Origin: Bacteroidales bacterium
GTDB lineage: Bacteria > Bacteroidota > Bacteroidia > Bacteroidales > WCHB1-69
Reading direction: 5' to 3'
DNA: 11,750 bases
NCBI GenBank assembly: GCA_028683685.1
Contig: JAQUHH010000049.1
Span: 1 to 11,750, forward strand
Under the pieces are notes generated by a model. It saw only the letters and a program-made list of their open reading frames with translations, was not told the origin of the DNA and did no database searches. Made by a program: the position numbers and the translations under genes. Of this stretch, positions 1-6,377 are shown one piece after another (position 1 is the first letter of the stretch; each line of letters starts with the position of its first letter).

Positions 1-793
1 AAACTGTATGAGCATCAGGACTTAATGTAACATTTGTATTTTTACCATTCGCATATTTATTAACGAATAAATCATCATCTCCATAGGGAATCATATATTG
101 CGAAATCATTCCTTTGTTTCGGATGAAAATATCTTTTGTATAGGATAAATTTCGTCCTACTCCCATGTATGGAATTTTCAATAAAGCGGCAGAAATATAT
201 TGTAAAGCAGTGTGAACGGTATCAAATCTGACCAATAAATTCAATAATCCTTTTCGTTTTTCGTAACGACCATAGCCCAAAGAAAATTCAATATTTTGAT
301 TTTGGTATGCAGCAACCATCTCTTTTATCCAGTTTTTACTGGCAGGATAGCAATCGGCATCCGTTAATAAAACAATGGGATGTGTCGCAGTTTTAATACC
401 GACCGACAATGGGAATTTTTTCCCTCGGACAAAAGTAACCGAACGATCTGTTTTGACGATTTTGAAATGAGGATATTTTGCTTTAAAATCAATCATTAAA
501 AACTCCGAATTATCATCGGAATCATCATTCACTAAAATGACTTCAAAATGAGGATAATCTTGCTCCAAAACCAAAGGCAAAAATTCTTTAATATTTTGAT
601 ATTCATTATGAGCACAAATAACAACCGAAACTTTTGGATAAAACTCCGACTGATTCTTTGGTTTATAAAATGCCATTTTTCGGAATATTCCCCAATAATA
701 AAAAAGTTGAATTACAAATAGAACAGCAAAAACATATAATATAATAGCCGTTAAAGAGTTATATTCAGGAAAATCAATTACTTCAAATATCAT
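1..793 (-). CDS. Family 2 glycosyltransferase, membrane-anchored (partial, C-terminus outside window)
   Basis: This reading frame starts with ATG at 793 and stays open to the left edge, giving 264 residues without a stop. A hydrophobic segment at about residues 15-37 should anchor the protein in the inner membrane. The cytosolic GT-A fold follows. Visible family 2 motifs are the first strand VSVVICAHNE (55-64), the nucleotide-binding strand VILVNDDSDDNS (85-96) and the metal-binding DAD-type motif LLTDADCYP (142-150). After them come GVGRNLSY (211-218) and an acidic GDDDLF (238-243) in the position of the catalytic-base region. The family transfers sugars from nucleotide-sugar donors, usually for polysaccharide, glycolipid or O-antigen assembly; the acceptor cannot be told here. 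No Shine-Dalgarno is visible. The next gene upstream in its direction of transcription is the YitT-family gene, 352 bp away, so it may have its own promoter, but I found no convincing one. The fold is clear; the substrate is unknown. Confidence 0.88.
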   Translation of the reverse strand, partial: MIFEVIDFPEYNSLTAIILYVFAVLFVIQLFYYWGIFRKMAFYKPKNQSEFYPKVSVVICAHNEYQNIKEFLPLVLEQDYPHFEVILVNDDSDDNSEFLMIDFKAKYPHFKIVKTDRSVTFVRGKKFPLSVGIKTATHPIVLLTDADCYPASKNWIKEMVAAYQNQNIEFSLGYGRYEKRKGLLNLLVRFDTVHTALQYISAALLKIPYMGVGRNLSYTKDIFIRNKGMISQYMIPYGDDDLFVNKYANGKNTNVTLSPDAHTV

Positions 794-1145
794 TGTATAC
801 GATTCTATTCATTATATTACACTCGCTTTTTATAAAACAAAAATTGCGTTGTTAGAGTCATAAAAACTTTTGTTCAGAGAGCAATTTAATTTCCGTTATA
901 TGATGCTCGGCAAATTACATTTGCAATAATAAACTTCTTGTTTTCAAGACTTTAAATCCCTCATATTTATCTTATCTTCTACAAACATGAAGTATTTGAA
1001 CAATCACTATTTATAAACAAAAATAGATATTTCTGGACTTGAGTATACTCTTGTTTAATTCTTTTATTAACAAGGTAACGTTTATAAGAATAAGGAAATA
1101 AAGGGATTTAAAGTCTTGGTGTTTTATTAATTAAACCCATTTGTA
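794..1145. other. Gene-free stretch between the YitT-family gene and the glycosyltransferase gene
   Basis: This AT-rich stretch of about 350 bases has no credible reading frame. It contains the 17-bp inverted-repeat pair described separately and a 10-bp palindrome GAGTATACTC at 1041-1050, inside the repeat-bounded segment. A weaker 7-bp inverted repeat (AAATTGC at 841-847, GCAATTT at 881-887) lies near the glycosyltransferase start. One minus-strand match to the Bacteroidota -7 element (TATTTTTG, at 1018-1025 on the plus strand) has no matching -33 element at a sensible distance. I see no convincing terminator for the YitT-family gene. Confidence 0.6.
945..1118. repeat. 174-bp segment bounded by perfect 17-bp inverted repeats (MITE-like)
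   Basis: The sequence CAAGACTTTAAATCCCT at 945-961 is repeated exactly, inverted, at 1102-1118. Similarity continues weakly inward for roughly another 20 bases when gaps are allowed. The hexamer TGTTTT abuts the left arm (939-944) and lies one base outside the right arm (1120-1125), which resembles a target duplication with one base of slippage. The 140-bp interior has no reading frame of note. A perfect 17-bp match at this distance is very unlikely by chance even in AT-rich DNA. It could be a miniature non-autonomous transposable element, a transposon scar, or a structured RNA element. No second copy is visible in the window, so the mobile-element reading is inference. Confidence 0.5.
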
Positions 1146-2009
1146 TTAAAGTCTAATTCGATCAAAATTTCGTCCAAATACCCCACTCACTTTTGCCACA
1201 GATAAAAAAGCTTTATCATCGCTATCATTAATTATTTCCATGATTTTTTGCTTGTCATGTTTTTGTGCAATTACCAACAAAACATCCTGATCTTCTTTGG
1301 TATACCACCCTTTACCTTTTAGAAAAGTGACTCCTCTATTTAATTCATTTCCTATTCTATCTGCTATAATATCATTATTTTTTGAAAAAACGATAATTTG
1401 ATACGATTGTTTAGCTCCCTCTAAAACCATATCTAGTGTATATCCAAAAACACCCATTATTACGTAACCATAGACGATTTTTTCGATGGATTGGAAAATC
1501 AAATACGAAGCAGCAACAATAACTACATCACAAATGATAATAACTCTACCAGGGCTAATGTTTCGATAGTTTGTTACAATTAATGCAATAATATCGGTTC
1601 CACCAGAGTTTCCACCATGAATAAATACCAATCCAATTCCAAAACCCGACATCATTCCTCCTATTAATGCACACATAAAAGGATCATTCACCAAAGGTTT
1701 GGGGAACAGCGGCTGAAGAATGAGGAATAACAATGCACCGACAATAATACCAAAAATAGTATTGATTCCAAATTTTGCTCCCAAAATACGCATGGCAATC
1801 AAAACCAAAATACCATTGAAAACCAAATTTAAAATTCCAACAGGAATGCCTGTGACAAAATAAATTAAAGTGGAAACACCACTTATTCCTCCACCAATAA
1901 GATCGGATGGAATTAAAAAAGCCGACCATGAAAAAACATAACACGCCAATCCAAATACGATAATTACGTAGTTTTGTATTTGTCCAAACAATTTTTTACC
2001 TTTCAACAT
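1146..2009 (-). CDS. YitT family membrane protein (DUF161 + DUF2179)
   Basis: This 287-residue protein matches the two-part architecture of the YitT family. The N-terminal membrane domain has about five hydrophobic segments (roughly 13-33, 45-72, 82-100, 112-132 and 156-174). It carries the glycine-rich family motifs LIGGGISGVSTLIY (37-50) and GGNSGGTDIIALI (132-144). A soluble C-terminal DUF2179-type domain (about 205-282) contains RGVTFLKGKGWYTKED and ends near VSGVFGRNF. The family sits in the cytoplasmic membrane and has no well-established biochemical activity, so a transport role would only be a guess. The ATG at 2007-2009 follows the lipB stop by 3 nt, which points to co-transcription as the last gene of lipA-lipB-yitT. 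Nothing in the sequence explains why it sits with lipoate synthesis; the linkage may be lineage-specific. Confidence 0.9.
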   Translation of the reverse strand: MLKGKKLFGQIQNYVIIVFGLACYVFSWSAFLIPSDLIGGGISGVSTLIYFVTGIPVGILNLVFNGILVLIAMRILGAKFGINTIFGIIVGALLFLILQPLFPKPLVNDPFMCALIGGMMSGFGIGLVFIHGGNSGGTDIIALIVTNYRNISPGRVIIICDVVIVAASYLIFQSIEKIVYGYVIMGVFGYTLDMVLEGAKQSYQIIVFSKNNDIIADRIGNELNRGVTFLKGKGWYTKEDQDVLLVIAQKHDKQKIMEIINDSDDKAFLSVAKVSGVFGRNFDRIRL

Positions 2010-2012
2010 TAC

Positions 2013-2684
2013 TTATTCTTCTATATTAAATGTGTGATATAATTTTAATTTCAAAACCCTCTTTACTTCCTCAATATCAATACTTTTACCCAACTCTTTT
2101 GACAAAGAAGTGACCCCTTTGTCCACAAATCCACAAGGATTTATGTAATTGAAATAATCAAGATTTGTATTTATATTAAAAGCAAAACCGTGCATGGTAA
2201 CATAACGACTGGCTCGTACACCAATAGCACAAATTTTTCGTACGGAAGAATTCCCCACATCCAGCCATACTCCAGTTGCACCATCCAAACGATAGGCAGA
2301 AATACCATATTCTTTCAAGGTATCAATAATCCCTTGTTCCATTTGAAAAATGTATTCTTTTAGAGATAATTTTGCTTCTTCCAAATCAATGATAGGATAT
2401 CCAACAATTTGTCCTGGACCATGATAGGTAATATCACCGCCGCGATCAATCTTATAATAAGAAGCATGAATGCGTTTTAAAAAATCACCTTGAATCAGCA
2501 AATTATTTTCATCCCCATTTCTTCCCAAAGTATATACATGAGGATGTTCGCAAAAAATAATTCGATGAGGAACATCATCGCTTTTGTTTTTTTTATACAG
2601 CAATACACTATCAAAAATAGCTTGCTGTTTGTCCCAAGCTTCTTTGTAATCAATTAAACCCCAATCATTAAACACTGCTTTCAT
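2013..2684 (-). CDS. lipB: Octanoyl-[acyl carrier protein]:protein N-octanoyltransferase LipB
   Basis: LipB transfers octanoate from acyl carrier protein to a lysine on lipoyl domains of 2-oxoacid dehydrogenases and glycine-cleavage H protein, the first step of endogenous lipoate synthesis in the cytosol. The 223-residue length is normal. The family signature RGGDITYHGPGQIVGYPI is at 81-98. The conserved lysine lies in RKICAIGVR (K150), HGFAFNIN is at 165-172, and the acyl-thioester cysteine is C184 in INPCG. All catalytic landmarks are therefore present and the enzyme should be active. The gene starts 3 nt after the lipA stop and is itself followed after 3 nt by the YitT-family gene, so translation of the three is probably coupled. 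LipA, which uses the octanoylated product, is encoded directly upstream. Confidence 0.97.
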   Translation of the reverse strand: MKAVFNDWGLIDYKEAWDKQQAIFDSVLLYKKNKSDDVPHRIIFCEHPHVYTLGRNGDENNLLIQGDFLKRIHASYYKIDRGGDITYHGPGQIVGYPIIDLEEAKLSLKEYIFQMEQGIIDTLKEYGISAYRLDGATGVWLDVGNSSVRKICAIGVRASRYVTMHGFAFNINTNLDYFNYINPCGFVDKGVTSLSKELGKSIDIEEVKRVLKLKLYHTFNIEE

Positions 2685-2687
2685 AAT

Positions 2688-3545
2688 TTATATATTTAAT
2701 AAATTGGAAAAAGAATGTTCAGCCATATAAGAGGAACGAACGAGCGGACCACTTTCTACTTGTTTGAAACCCAATTGAATTCCAAAGTCTTTGTAATACG
2801 CAAATTCGTCAGGATGAACATATCTATCTACTTCCAAGTTTTCTTTTGTAGGTTGCAAATATTGCCCAATTGTAAGCATTCGGCATCCAGCATTATATAA
2901 ATCGACCATCGTTTCTTCAATTTCCTCTTTGTTTTCCCCTATTCCAACCATAATGCCCGATTTTGTCATAATCCCAGATTGGGCAATGATGGACAATGTT
3001 TTAAGGCTGATATCATATTTGGCTCTACTTCTAATTTGAGGCGTTAATCGCCGAGCAGTTTCAATATTGTGAGAAATAATATCAGGAGATGCATCAACGA
3101 CAATTTTTACCAAATCTGAATTTGCATCAAAATCCGGAATTAAAACTTCGATGATAGTGTCAGGAGCTACTTTGCGAATTTCTAAAATCGTTTTTGCCCA
3201 ATGGTTTGCACCTCCATCATTCAAATCGTCACGGTCGACAGAAGTAATCACTGTATGGCGTAAATTCATCAATTTAACAGAATTAGCAATAGCAAAAGGC
3301 TCGTTCTCATCCAAAGGCAAAGGTTTTCCAGTTTGAGTAGCACAAAACTTACAAGAACGAGTACAAATATCGCCCCCAATCATAAAAGTAGCAGCACCCT
3401 TGCTCCAACATTCTCCAATATTCGGACATTTTCCGCTACTGCATATTGTATGTAAGTTGTTTTTTTCAACAATCTCTTTGATTTTGACGTATTCTTTTCC
3501 GCCACTAATCTTGATTTTCAGCCAACTAGGTTTTCTGAGTCTCAT
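2688..3545 (-). CDS. lipA: Lipoyl synthase LipA (radical SAM)
   Basis: LipA inserts two sulfur atoms into protein-bound octanoyl groups at C6 and C8, using S-adenosylmethionine and two [4Fe-4S] clusters. Both cluster motifs are intact. The auxiliary CX4CX5C site uses C35, C40 and C46. The radical-SAM CX3CX2C site uses C61, C65 and C68 in GGDICTRSCKFC. The C-terminal RSSY motif, whose serine ligates the auxiliary cluster, is at 270-273 in GPLVRSSYMAEHSF. The 285-residue length is typical. The gene heads the lipA-lipB-yitT cluster and is divergent from the rnf operon across 557 bp. The ATG at 3543-3545 is the natural start; a -7-like element (TAAGTTTG on the minus strand) lies just upstream at 3561-3568. 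Confidence 0.98.
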   Translation of the reverse strand: MRLRKPSWLKIKISGGKEYVKIKEIVEKNNLHTICSSGKCPNIGECWSKGAATFMIGGDICTRSCKFCATQTGKPLPLDENEPFAIANSVKLMNLRHTVITSVDRDDLNDGGANHWAKTILEIRKVAPDTIIEVLIPDFDANSDLVKIVVDASPDIISHNIETARRLTPQIRSRAKYDISLKTLSIIAQSGIMTKSGIMVGIGENKEEIEETMVDLYNAGCRMLTIGQYLQPTKENLEVDRYVHPDEFAYYKDFGIQLGFKQVESGPLVRSSYMAEHSFSNLLNI

Positions 3546-3560
3546 ATTTCATATTTTTTG

Positions 3561-3568
3561 CAAACTTA
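3561..3568 (-). promoter_or_regulatory. Possible -7 element of the lipA promoter
   Basis: On the minus strand this reads TAAGTTTG, an exact match to the Bacteroidota -7 consensus TAnnTTTG, 15 bases upstream of the lipA ATG. The nearest TTTG upstream is about 30 bases away, too far for a standard -33 element. A start site here would give a very short leader. This is a weak call based on one box only. Confidence 0.3.
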
Positions 3569-3750
3569 CGCAAAAAATAGTTTAAAAAGGAAGATTTACA
3601 AACGAAAATTATTGATGAAAAAGATTCGATTAATTTCGTAAATTATTCAAACTAATATGTTTTTATATTTATCTTATAATTTACAAAATGTTTGATTATT
3701 AGTTATTTATACATATTAAGTTATCATTTAATACATTTCAAAATTAAGAA

Positions 3751-3780
3751 TTTGTAGCACTTACGAATCGCTTACTTTTG
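3751..3780 (+). promoter_or_regulatory. Promoter-like element P1, distal to rnfB
   Basis: TTTG at 3751-3754 and TACTTTTG at 3773-3780 match both boxes of the Bacteroidota promoter consensus (TTTG, then TAnnTTTG) with an 18-bp spacer. It is the best two-box match in the intergenic region. A transcript starting just after it would carry a leader of about 315 nt before rnfB. No gene is recognisable in that leader. Confidence 0.45.
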
Positions 3781-4024
3781 AATTACTTTTAATAATTCTA
3801 TATATTTCAATGAATGATTGGATTGTTTTTTTTTTAATTTTTAATAATAATTAATGATTAACAGTCAATTAAGCCTATTTTTCAAGGAAGTATCCAACGT
3901 TAAATTTGTTAAAAAACAATTTAGAAACATTCTAATAAAACAGAAAAAAACTATTTATCAATAATATACAATGCTTCAAAGTATTTAGAATAAATGAATA
4001 ATGTCTAAATTAATTCAAACCCGA

Positions 4025-4053
4025 TTGAATATTGATAAAAAAATATAAATTTG
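4025..4053 (+). promoter_or_regulatory. Promoter-like element P2, proximal to rnfB
   Basis: TTG at 4025-4027 (within ATTG) and TAAATTTG at 4046-4053 are separated by 18 bp, the same spacing as in P1. A start site a few bases downstream would leave a leader of about 45 nt before the rnfB GTG. The -33 box lies inside the inverted repeat ATTCAA-N6-TTGAAT (4013-4030), so a regulator bound there could block or assist polymerase. The match is by consensus only. Confidence 0.5.
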
Positions 4054-4102
4054 CAATAAAATAAATCGGAATTGAGAACTCCGTTTCTAAAAACATACGA
4101 GT

Positions 4103-4966
4103 GTGATAACATTAATTCTTTATTCATTATTGGCACTTAGTCTAATAGGACTAATTTCGGCCGTTATTTTATACTTTGTCTCGCAAAAATTCAAAGTTAT
4201 TGAAGATCCTAAAATTGACGAAATCACTGAATTACTTCCTGCTGCCAATTGTGGTGGTTGTGGTTATGCTGGATGTCGTAATTTTGCAGAAGCAATTGTA
4301 AGACAAGGGAATTTGGACAATATTCACTGTCCGGTTGGCGGAAATAGTCTGGTTAAACTTATTGCTCCGATACTCGGTATTGAAGCTCAAGAAAGCGAAC
4401 CCCAAGTTGCTGTTATTCGTTGCAACGGCTCTAAAGAAAACGCACCTTCAAAAGCCATTTATGATTCGGTACAAACATGTTCTTTTGCCCATGCCCTTTT
4501 TGCTGGTGAAAATGGATGTCCAAACGGATGTTTGGGATGTGGGGATTGCGTTGTATCTTGTAAGTTTGATGCCATGTATATGGATGAAACAACGGGATTG
4601 CCAGTTATTATTACCGACAATTGCGTGGCCTGTGGTGCATGTGTTAAAGCTTGTCCTCGCAACATAATTGAACTTCGGAACAAAGGCAAAAAAGATCGCC
4701 GAATTTATGTTGATTGCATTAATAAAGAAAAAGGTGCTGTTGCTCTTAAAAACTGCACAGTTACTTGCATTGGATGCGGCAAATGCGTAAAAGTATGTCC
4801 TTTTGATGCCATTACATTGATCAATAATTTAGCCTATATCGACGATGAGAAATGTAAACTTTGTCGCAAGTGTGCCCCTGTATGTCCTACTGGAGCTATC
4901 ATAGAGATTGGTTTTCCTCCCCGTAAGGAAAATGTTGAAACCGCTTCAAATGAGGAAAAAGCATAA
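4103..4966 (+). CDS. rnfB: Rnf complex subunit RnfB (ferredoxin-type iron-sulfur subunit)
   Basis: RnfB is the iron-sulfur subunit thought to exchange electrons with soluble ferredoxin. An N-terminal membrane helix (about 4-27) is followed by a Fes-type cluster motif with C50, C53, C58 and C76 in NCGGCGYAGC. Four ferredoxin-like CX2CX2CX3C motifs follow: C143/146/149/153, C174/177/180/184, C222/225/228/232 and C251/254/257/261. At 287 residues it is the long form, unlike the roughly 190-residue enterobacterial protein with two ferredoxin motifs. The start is GTG at 4103. An in-frame TAA at 4088-4090 closes the frame just upstream, and the overlapping GTG at 4101 runs directly into TGA. No clear Shine-Dalgarno precedes it. 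It is the first gene of rnfBCDGEA; rnfC follows after 45 bp. C107, C126, C139, C205 and C218 are further cysteines that I cannot assign to clusters. Confidence 0.96.
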   Translation: MITLILYSLLALSLIGLISAVILYFVSQKFKVIEDPKIDEITELLPAANCGGCGYAGCRNFAEAIVRQGNLDNIHCPVGGNSLVKLIAPILGIEAQESEPQVAVIRCNGSKENAPSKAIYDSVQTCSFAHALFAGENGCPNGCLGCGDCVVSCKFDAMYMDETTGLPVIITDNCVACGACVKACPRNIIELRNKGKKDRRIYVDCINKEKGAVALKNCTVTCIGCGKCVKVCPFDAITLINNLAYIDDEKCKLCRKCAPVCPTGAIIEIGFPPRKENVETASNEEKA

Positions 4967-5000
4967 CAGATTTTTTAAATTGAACAGAAAAAATATAAAT

Positions 5001-5014
5001 AGGAGGAAATCTTG
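5001..5014 (+). promoter_or_regulatory. Strong Shine-Dalgarno and TTG start of rnfC
   Basis: AGGAGG at 5001-5006 stands 5 bases before TTG at 5012-5014. The following residues, MKTFTLGGIHPKG, match the usual RnfC N-terminus, so the TTG is the start. Such a perfect Shine-Dalgarno is uncommon in Bacteroidota and may compensate for the poor start codon. Confidence 0.8.
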
Positions 5015-6343
5015 AAAACATTTACATTAGGTGGTATACATCCAAAAGGAAATAAATTATCGGCACAAGCTCCCATTGAGATATTTCCAATTCCTGAAAA
5101 AGTGTACATCATGGTCACTCAGCATTTGGGTGCTCCTTCTACGGTGATTGTAAATAAAGGCGACCGTGTAAAAGTTGGAACTTTAGTGGCCAAAGCAGAT
5201 GCATTTATTTGTGCAAATGTTCACTCATCGGTTTCAGGAATCGTTGAAAAAATAGACGAAATAAACGACGCTAGCGGATATCGCAAATCAACCATTATAA
5301 TTAAAGTGGAAAACGACGAATGGGAGGAAAATATTGATCGCTCCACCAATCTTAATCGTGAATGCAAATTGAATTCAAAAGAAATCGTACAACGCATTAA
5401 AGATTCGGGCATTGTAGGTCTGGGCGGTGCCACTTTTCCTACGCATGTAAAATACATGGTTCCAGAAGGCAAAAAAGCTGATTTTTTGATAATTAATGGC
5501 GTTGAATGTGAACCTTACCTCACTTCCGATCATGCCATAATGCTTGAGAAAGCAGAAGAAATAATGATTGGTATTGAAATTTTGATGAAGGCTTTGGGTT
5601 CGAAAAAAGCAATGATTGGCATTGAAAAAAACAAACCTGATGCCATTAAAAAAATGCAAGAAATTGCTTCAAAATACAATAAAATTGAAATTTATCCTTT
5701 AAAAGTAAAATATCCTCAAGGAGCCGAAAAGCAACTAATAAAAGCGCTAACAGGCAGAGAAGTTCCTTCAGGCAAACTCCCCATTGAGGTGGGATGTGTT
5801 GTTAATAATATTGGAACTGCTTTGGCGGTTTATGAGGCAGTGCAAAAAAACAAACCGCTGATCGAGCGAGTGGTCACTGTTTCTGGAAAATCTGTAAAAA
5901 AACCATCCAATTTGCGGGTTCGTATTGGAACGCCTTGTCAATTGCTAATTGATCATGCAGGTGGTATTCCAGAAGATACAGGTAAAATAATTTCAGGCGG
6001 TCCAATGATGGGAAAAGCTTTAAGGTCGCCAGAGATGCCCGTTACTAAAGGAACTTCAGGAATATTATTGATGACAGAAAAAGAGTCAAAAAGAGAAGCC
6101 TCAAGCATGTGTATTCGCTGTGCCAAATGCGTAAATGCATGTCCCATGGGCTTGGAACCCTATTTGTTGCAAATGTATGTTGAAAGCCTTCGCTTTGAAG
6201 ATGCTGAAAATCATAAAATCATGGACTGCATCGAATGCGGTTCTTGTCAATACACCTGCCCCGCCAATAGAGAATTGTTAGATTATATTAGAGTTGGTAA
6301 AAGCAAAGTTGGTGCTATGATGCGTTCAAGGACAAGAAAATAA
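5012..6343 (+). CDS. rnfC: Rnf complex subunit RnfC (NADH/FMN subunit)
   Basis: RnfC is the peripheral cytoplasmic subunit that reacts with NAD(H) and resembles the 51-kDa flavoprotein of complex I. The N-terminal region (about 1-105) has the GGIHP motif and a barrel-sandwich-like fold around VNKGDRVKVGTLVA and VHSSVSGIVEKI. The nucleotide/FMN-binding core carries GLGGATFPTH (136-145) and NGVECEPYLTSDH (162-174). An SLBB-like region lies at about 285-335. Two CX2CX2CX3CP motifs close the protein: C367/370/373/377 and C406/409/412/416, each expected to hold a [4Fe-4S] cluster. The 443-residue length is usual outside the extended gammaproteobacterial forms, which carry a long repetitive C-terminal tail that is absent here. 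The start is TTG at 5012, chosen from the AGGAGG spacing and the conserved N-terminus. rnfD follows after 34 bp. Confidence 0.97.
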   Translation: MKTFTLGGIHPKGNKLSAQAPIEIFPIPEKVYIMVTQHLGAPSTVIVNKGDRVKVGTLVAKADAFICANVHSSVSGIVEKIDEINDASGYRKSTIIIKVENDEWEENIDRSTNLNRECKLNSKEIVQRIKDSGIVGLGGATFPTHVKYMVPEGKKADFLIINGVECEPYLTSDHAIMLEKAEEIMIGIEILMKALGSKKAMIGIEKNKPDAIKKMQEIASKYNKIEIYPLKVKYPQGAEKQLIKALTGREVPSGKLPIEVGCVVNNIGTALAVYEAVQKNKPLIERVVTVSGKSVKKPSNLRVRIGTPCQLLIDHAGGIPEDTGKIISGGPMMGKALRSPEMPVTKGTSGILLMTEKESKREASSMCIRCAKCVNACPMGLEPYLLQMYVESLRFEDAENHKIMDCIECGSCQYTCPANRELLDYIRVGKSKVGAMMRSRTRK

Positions 6344-6377
6344 TATTAGTGATCATTTTAGAAAAAAAAGTATACTT

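Larger units (their letters stand above)
3546..4102. other. Divergent intergenic region between lipA and rnfB
   Basis: This very AT-rich region of 557 bases separates two divergent operons and must carry promoters for both. It contains two plus-strand promoter-like elements (3751-3780 and 4025-4053) and a minus-strand -7-like element (3561-3568). It also holds several symmetric sequences. TTTATCAATA at 3954-3963 pairs with TATTGATAAA at 4030-4039. ATTCAA-N6-TTGAAT spans 4013-4030, and TTAATGATTAA (3851-3861) is a near-palindrome. A run of 10 or more T begins near 3825 but has no strong hairpin in front of it. The longest small frames are only about 14 codons. No tRNA, known riboswitch or transposon end is recognisable. 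Confidence 0.6.

Noticed and set aside
841..887. AAATTGC/GCAATTT inverted repeat upstream of the glycosyltransferase gene
   Set aside because: Seven bases with a 33-base gap are expected by chance in this composition.
1684..1944. 86-codon minus-strand frame inside the YitT-family gene
   Set aside because: The product is a Trp/Phe/Cys-rich out-of-frame reading of a membrane protein, typical of a shadow frame.
3825..3840. T run as an intrinsic terminator in the lipA-rnfB intergenic region
   Set aside because: Only a 4-bp stem (CAAT/ATTG) precedes it, far too weak for a terminator.
3810..3854. 14-codon frame (MNDWIVFFLIFNNN) after the distal rnf promoter, as a possible leader peptide
   Set aside because: It is no longer than chance predicts in AT-rich DNA, has no ribosome-binding site, and no attenuator hairpin follows it.
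3901..3908. TAAATTTG as a third rnf promoter -7 box
   Set aside because: No TTG or TTTG stands at the expected distance upstream, so only one box matches.
4335..4667. 110-codon plus-strand frame inside rnfB
   Set aside because: It lies wholly within rnfB in another frame and its product has no coherent motif; the rnfB frame has all the expected cysteine motifs.
5375..5659. 94-codon minus-strand frame opposite rnfC
   Set aside because: It is a shadow of a well-conserved RnfC region, with a low-complexity product and no own start context.
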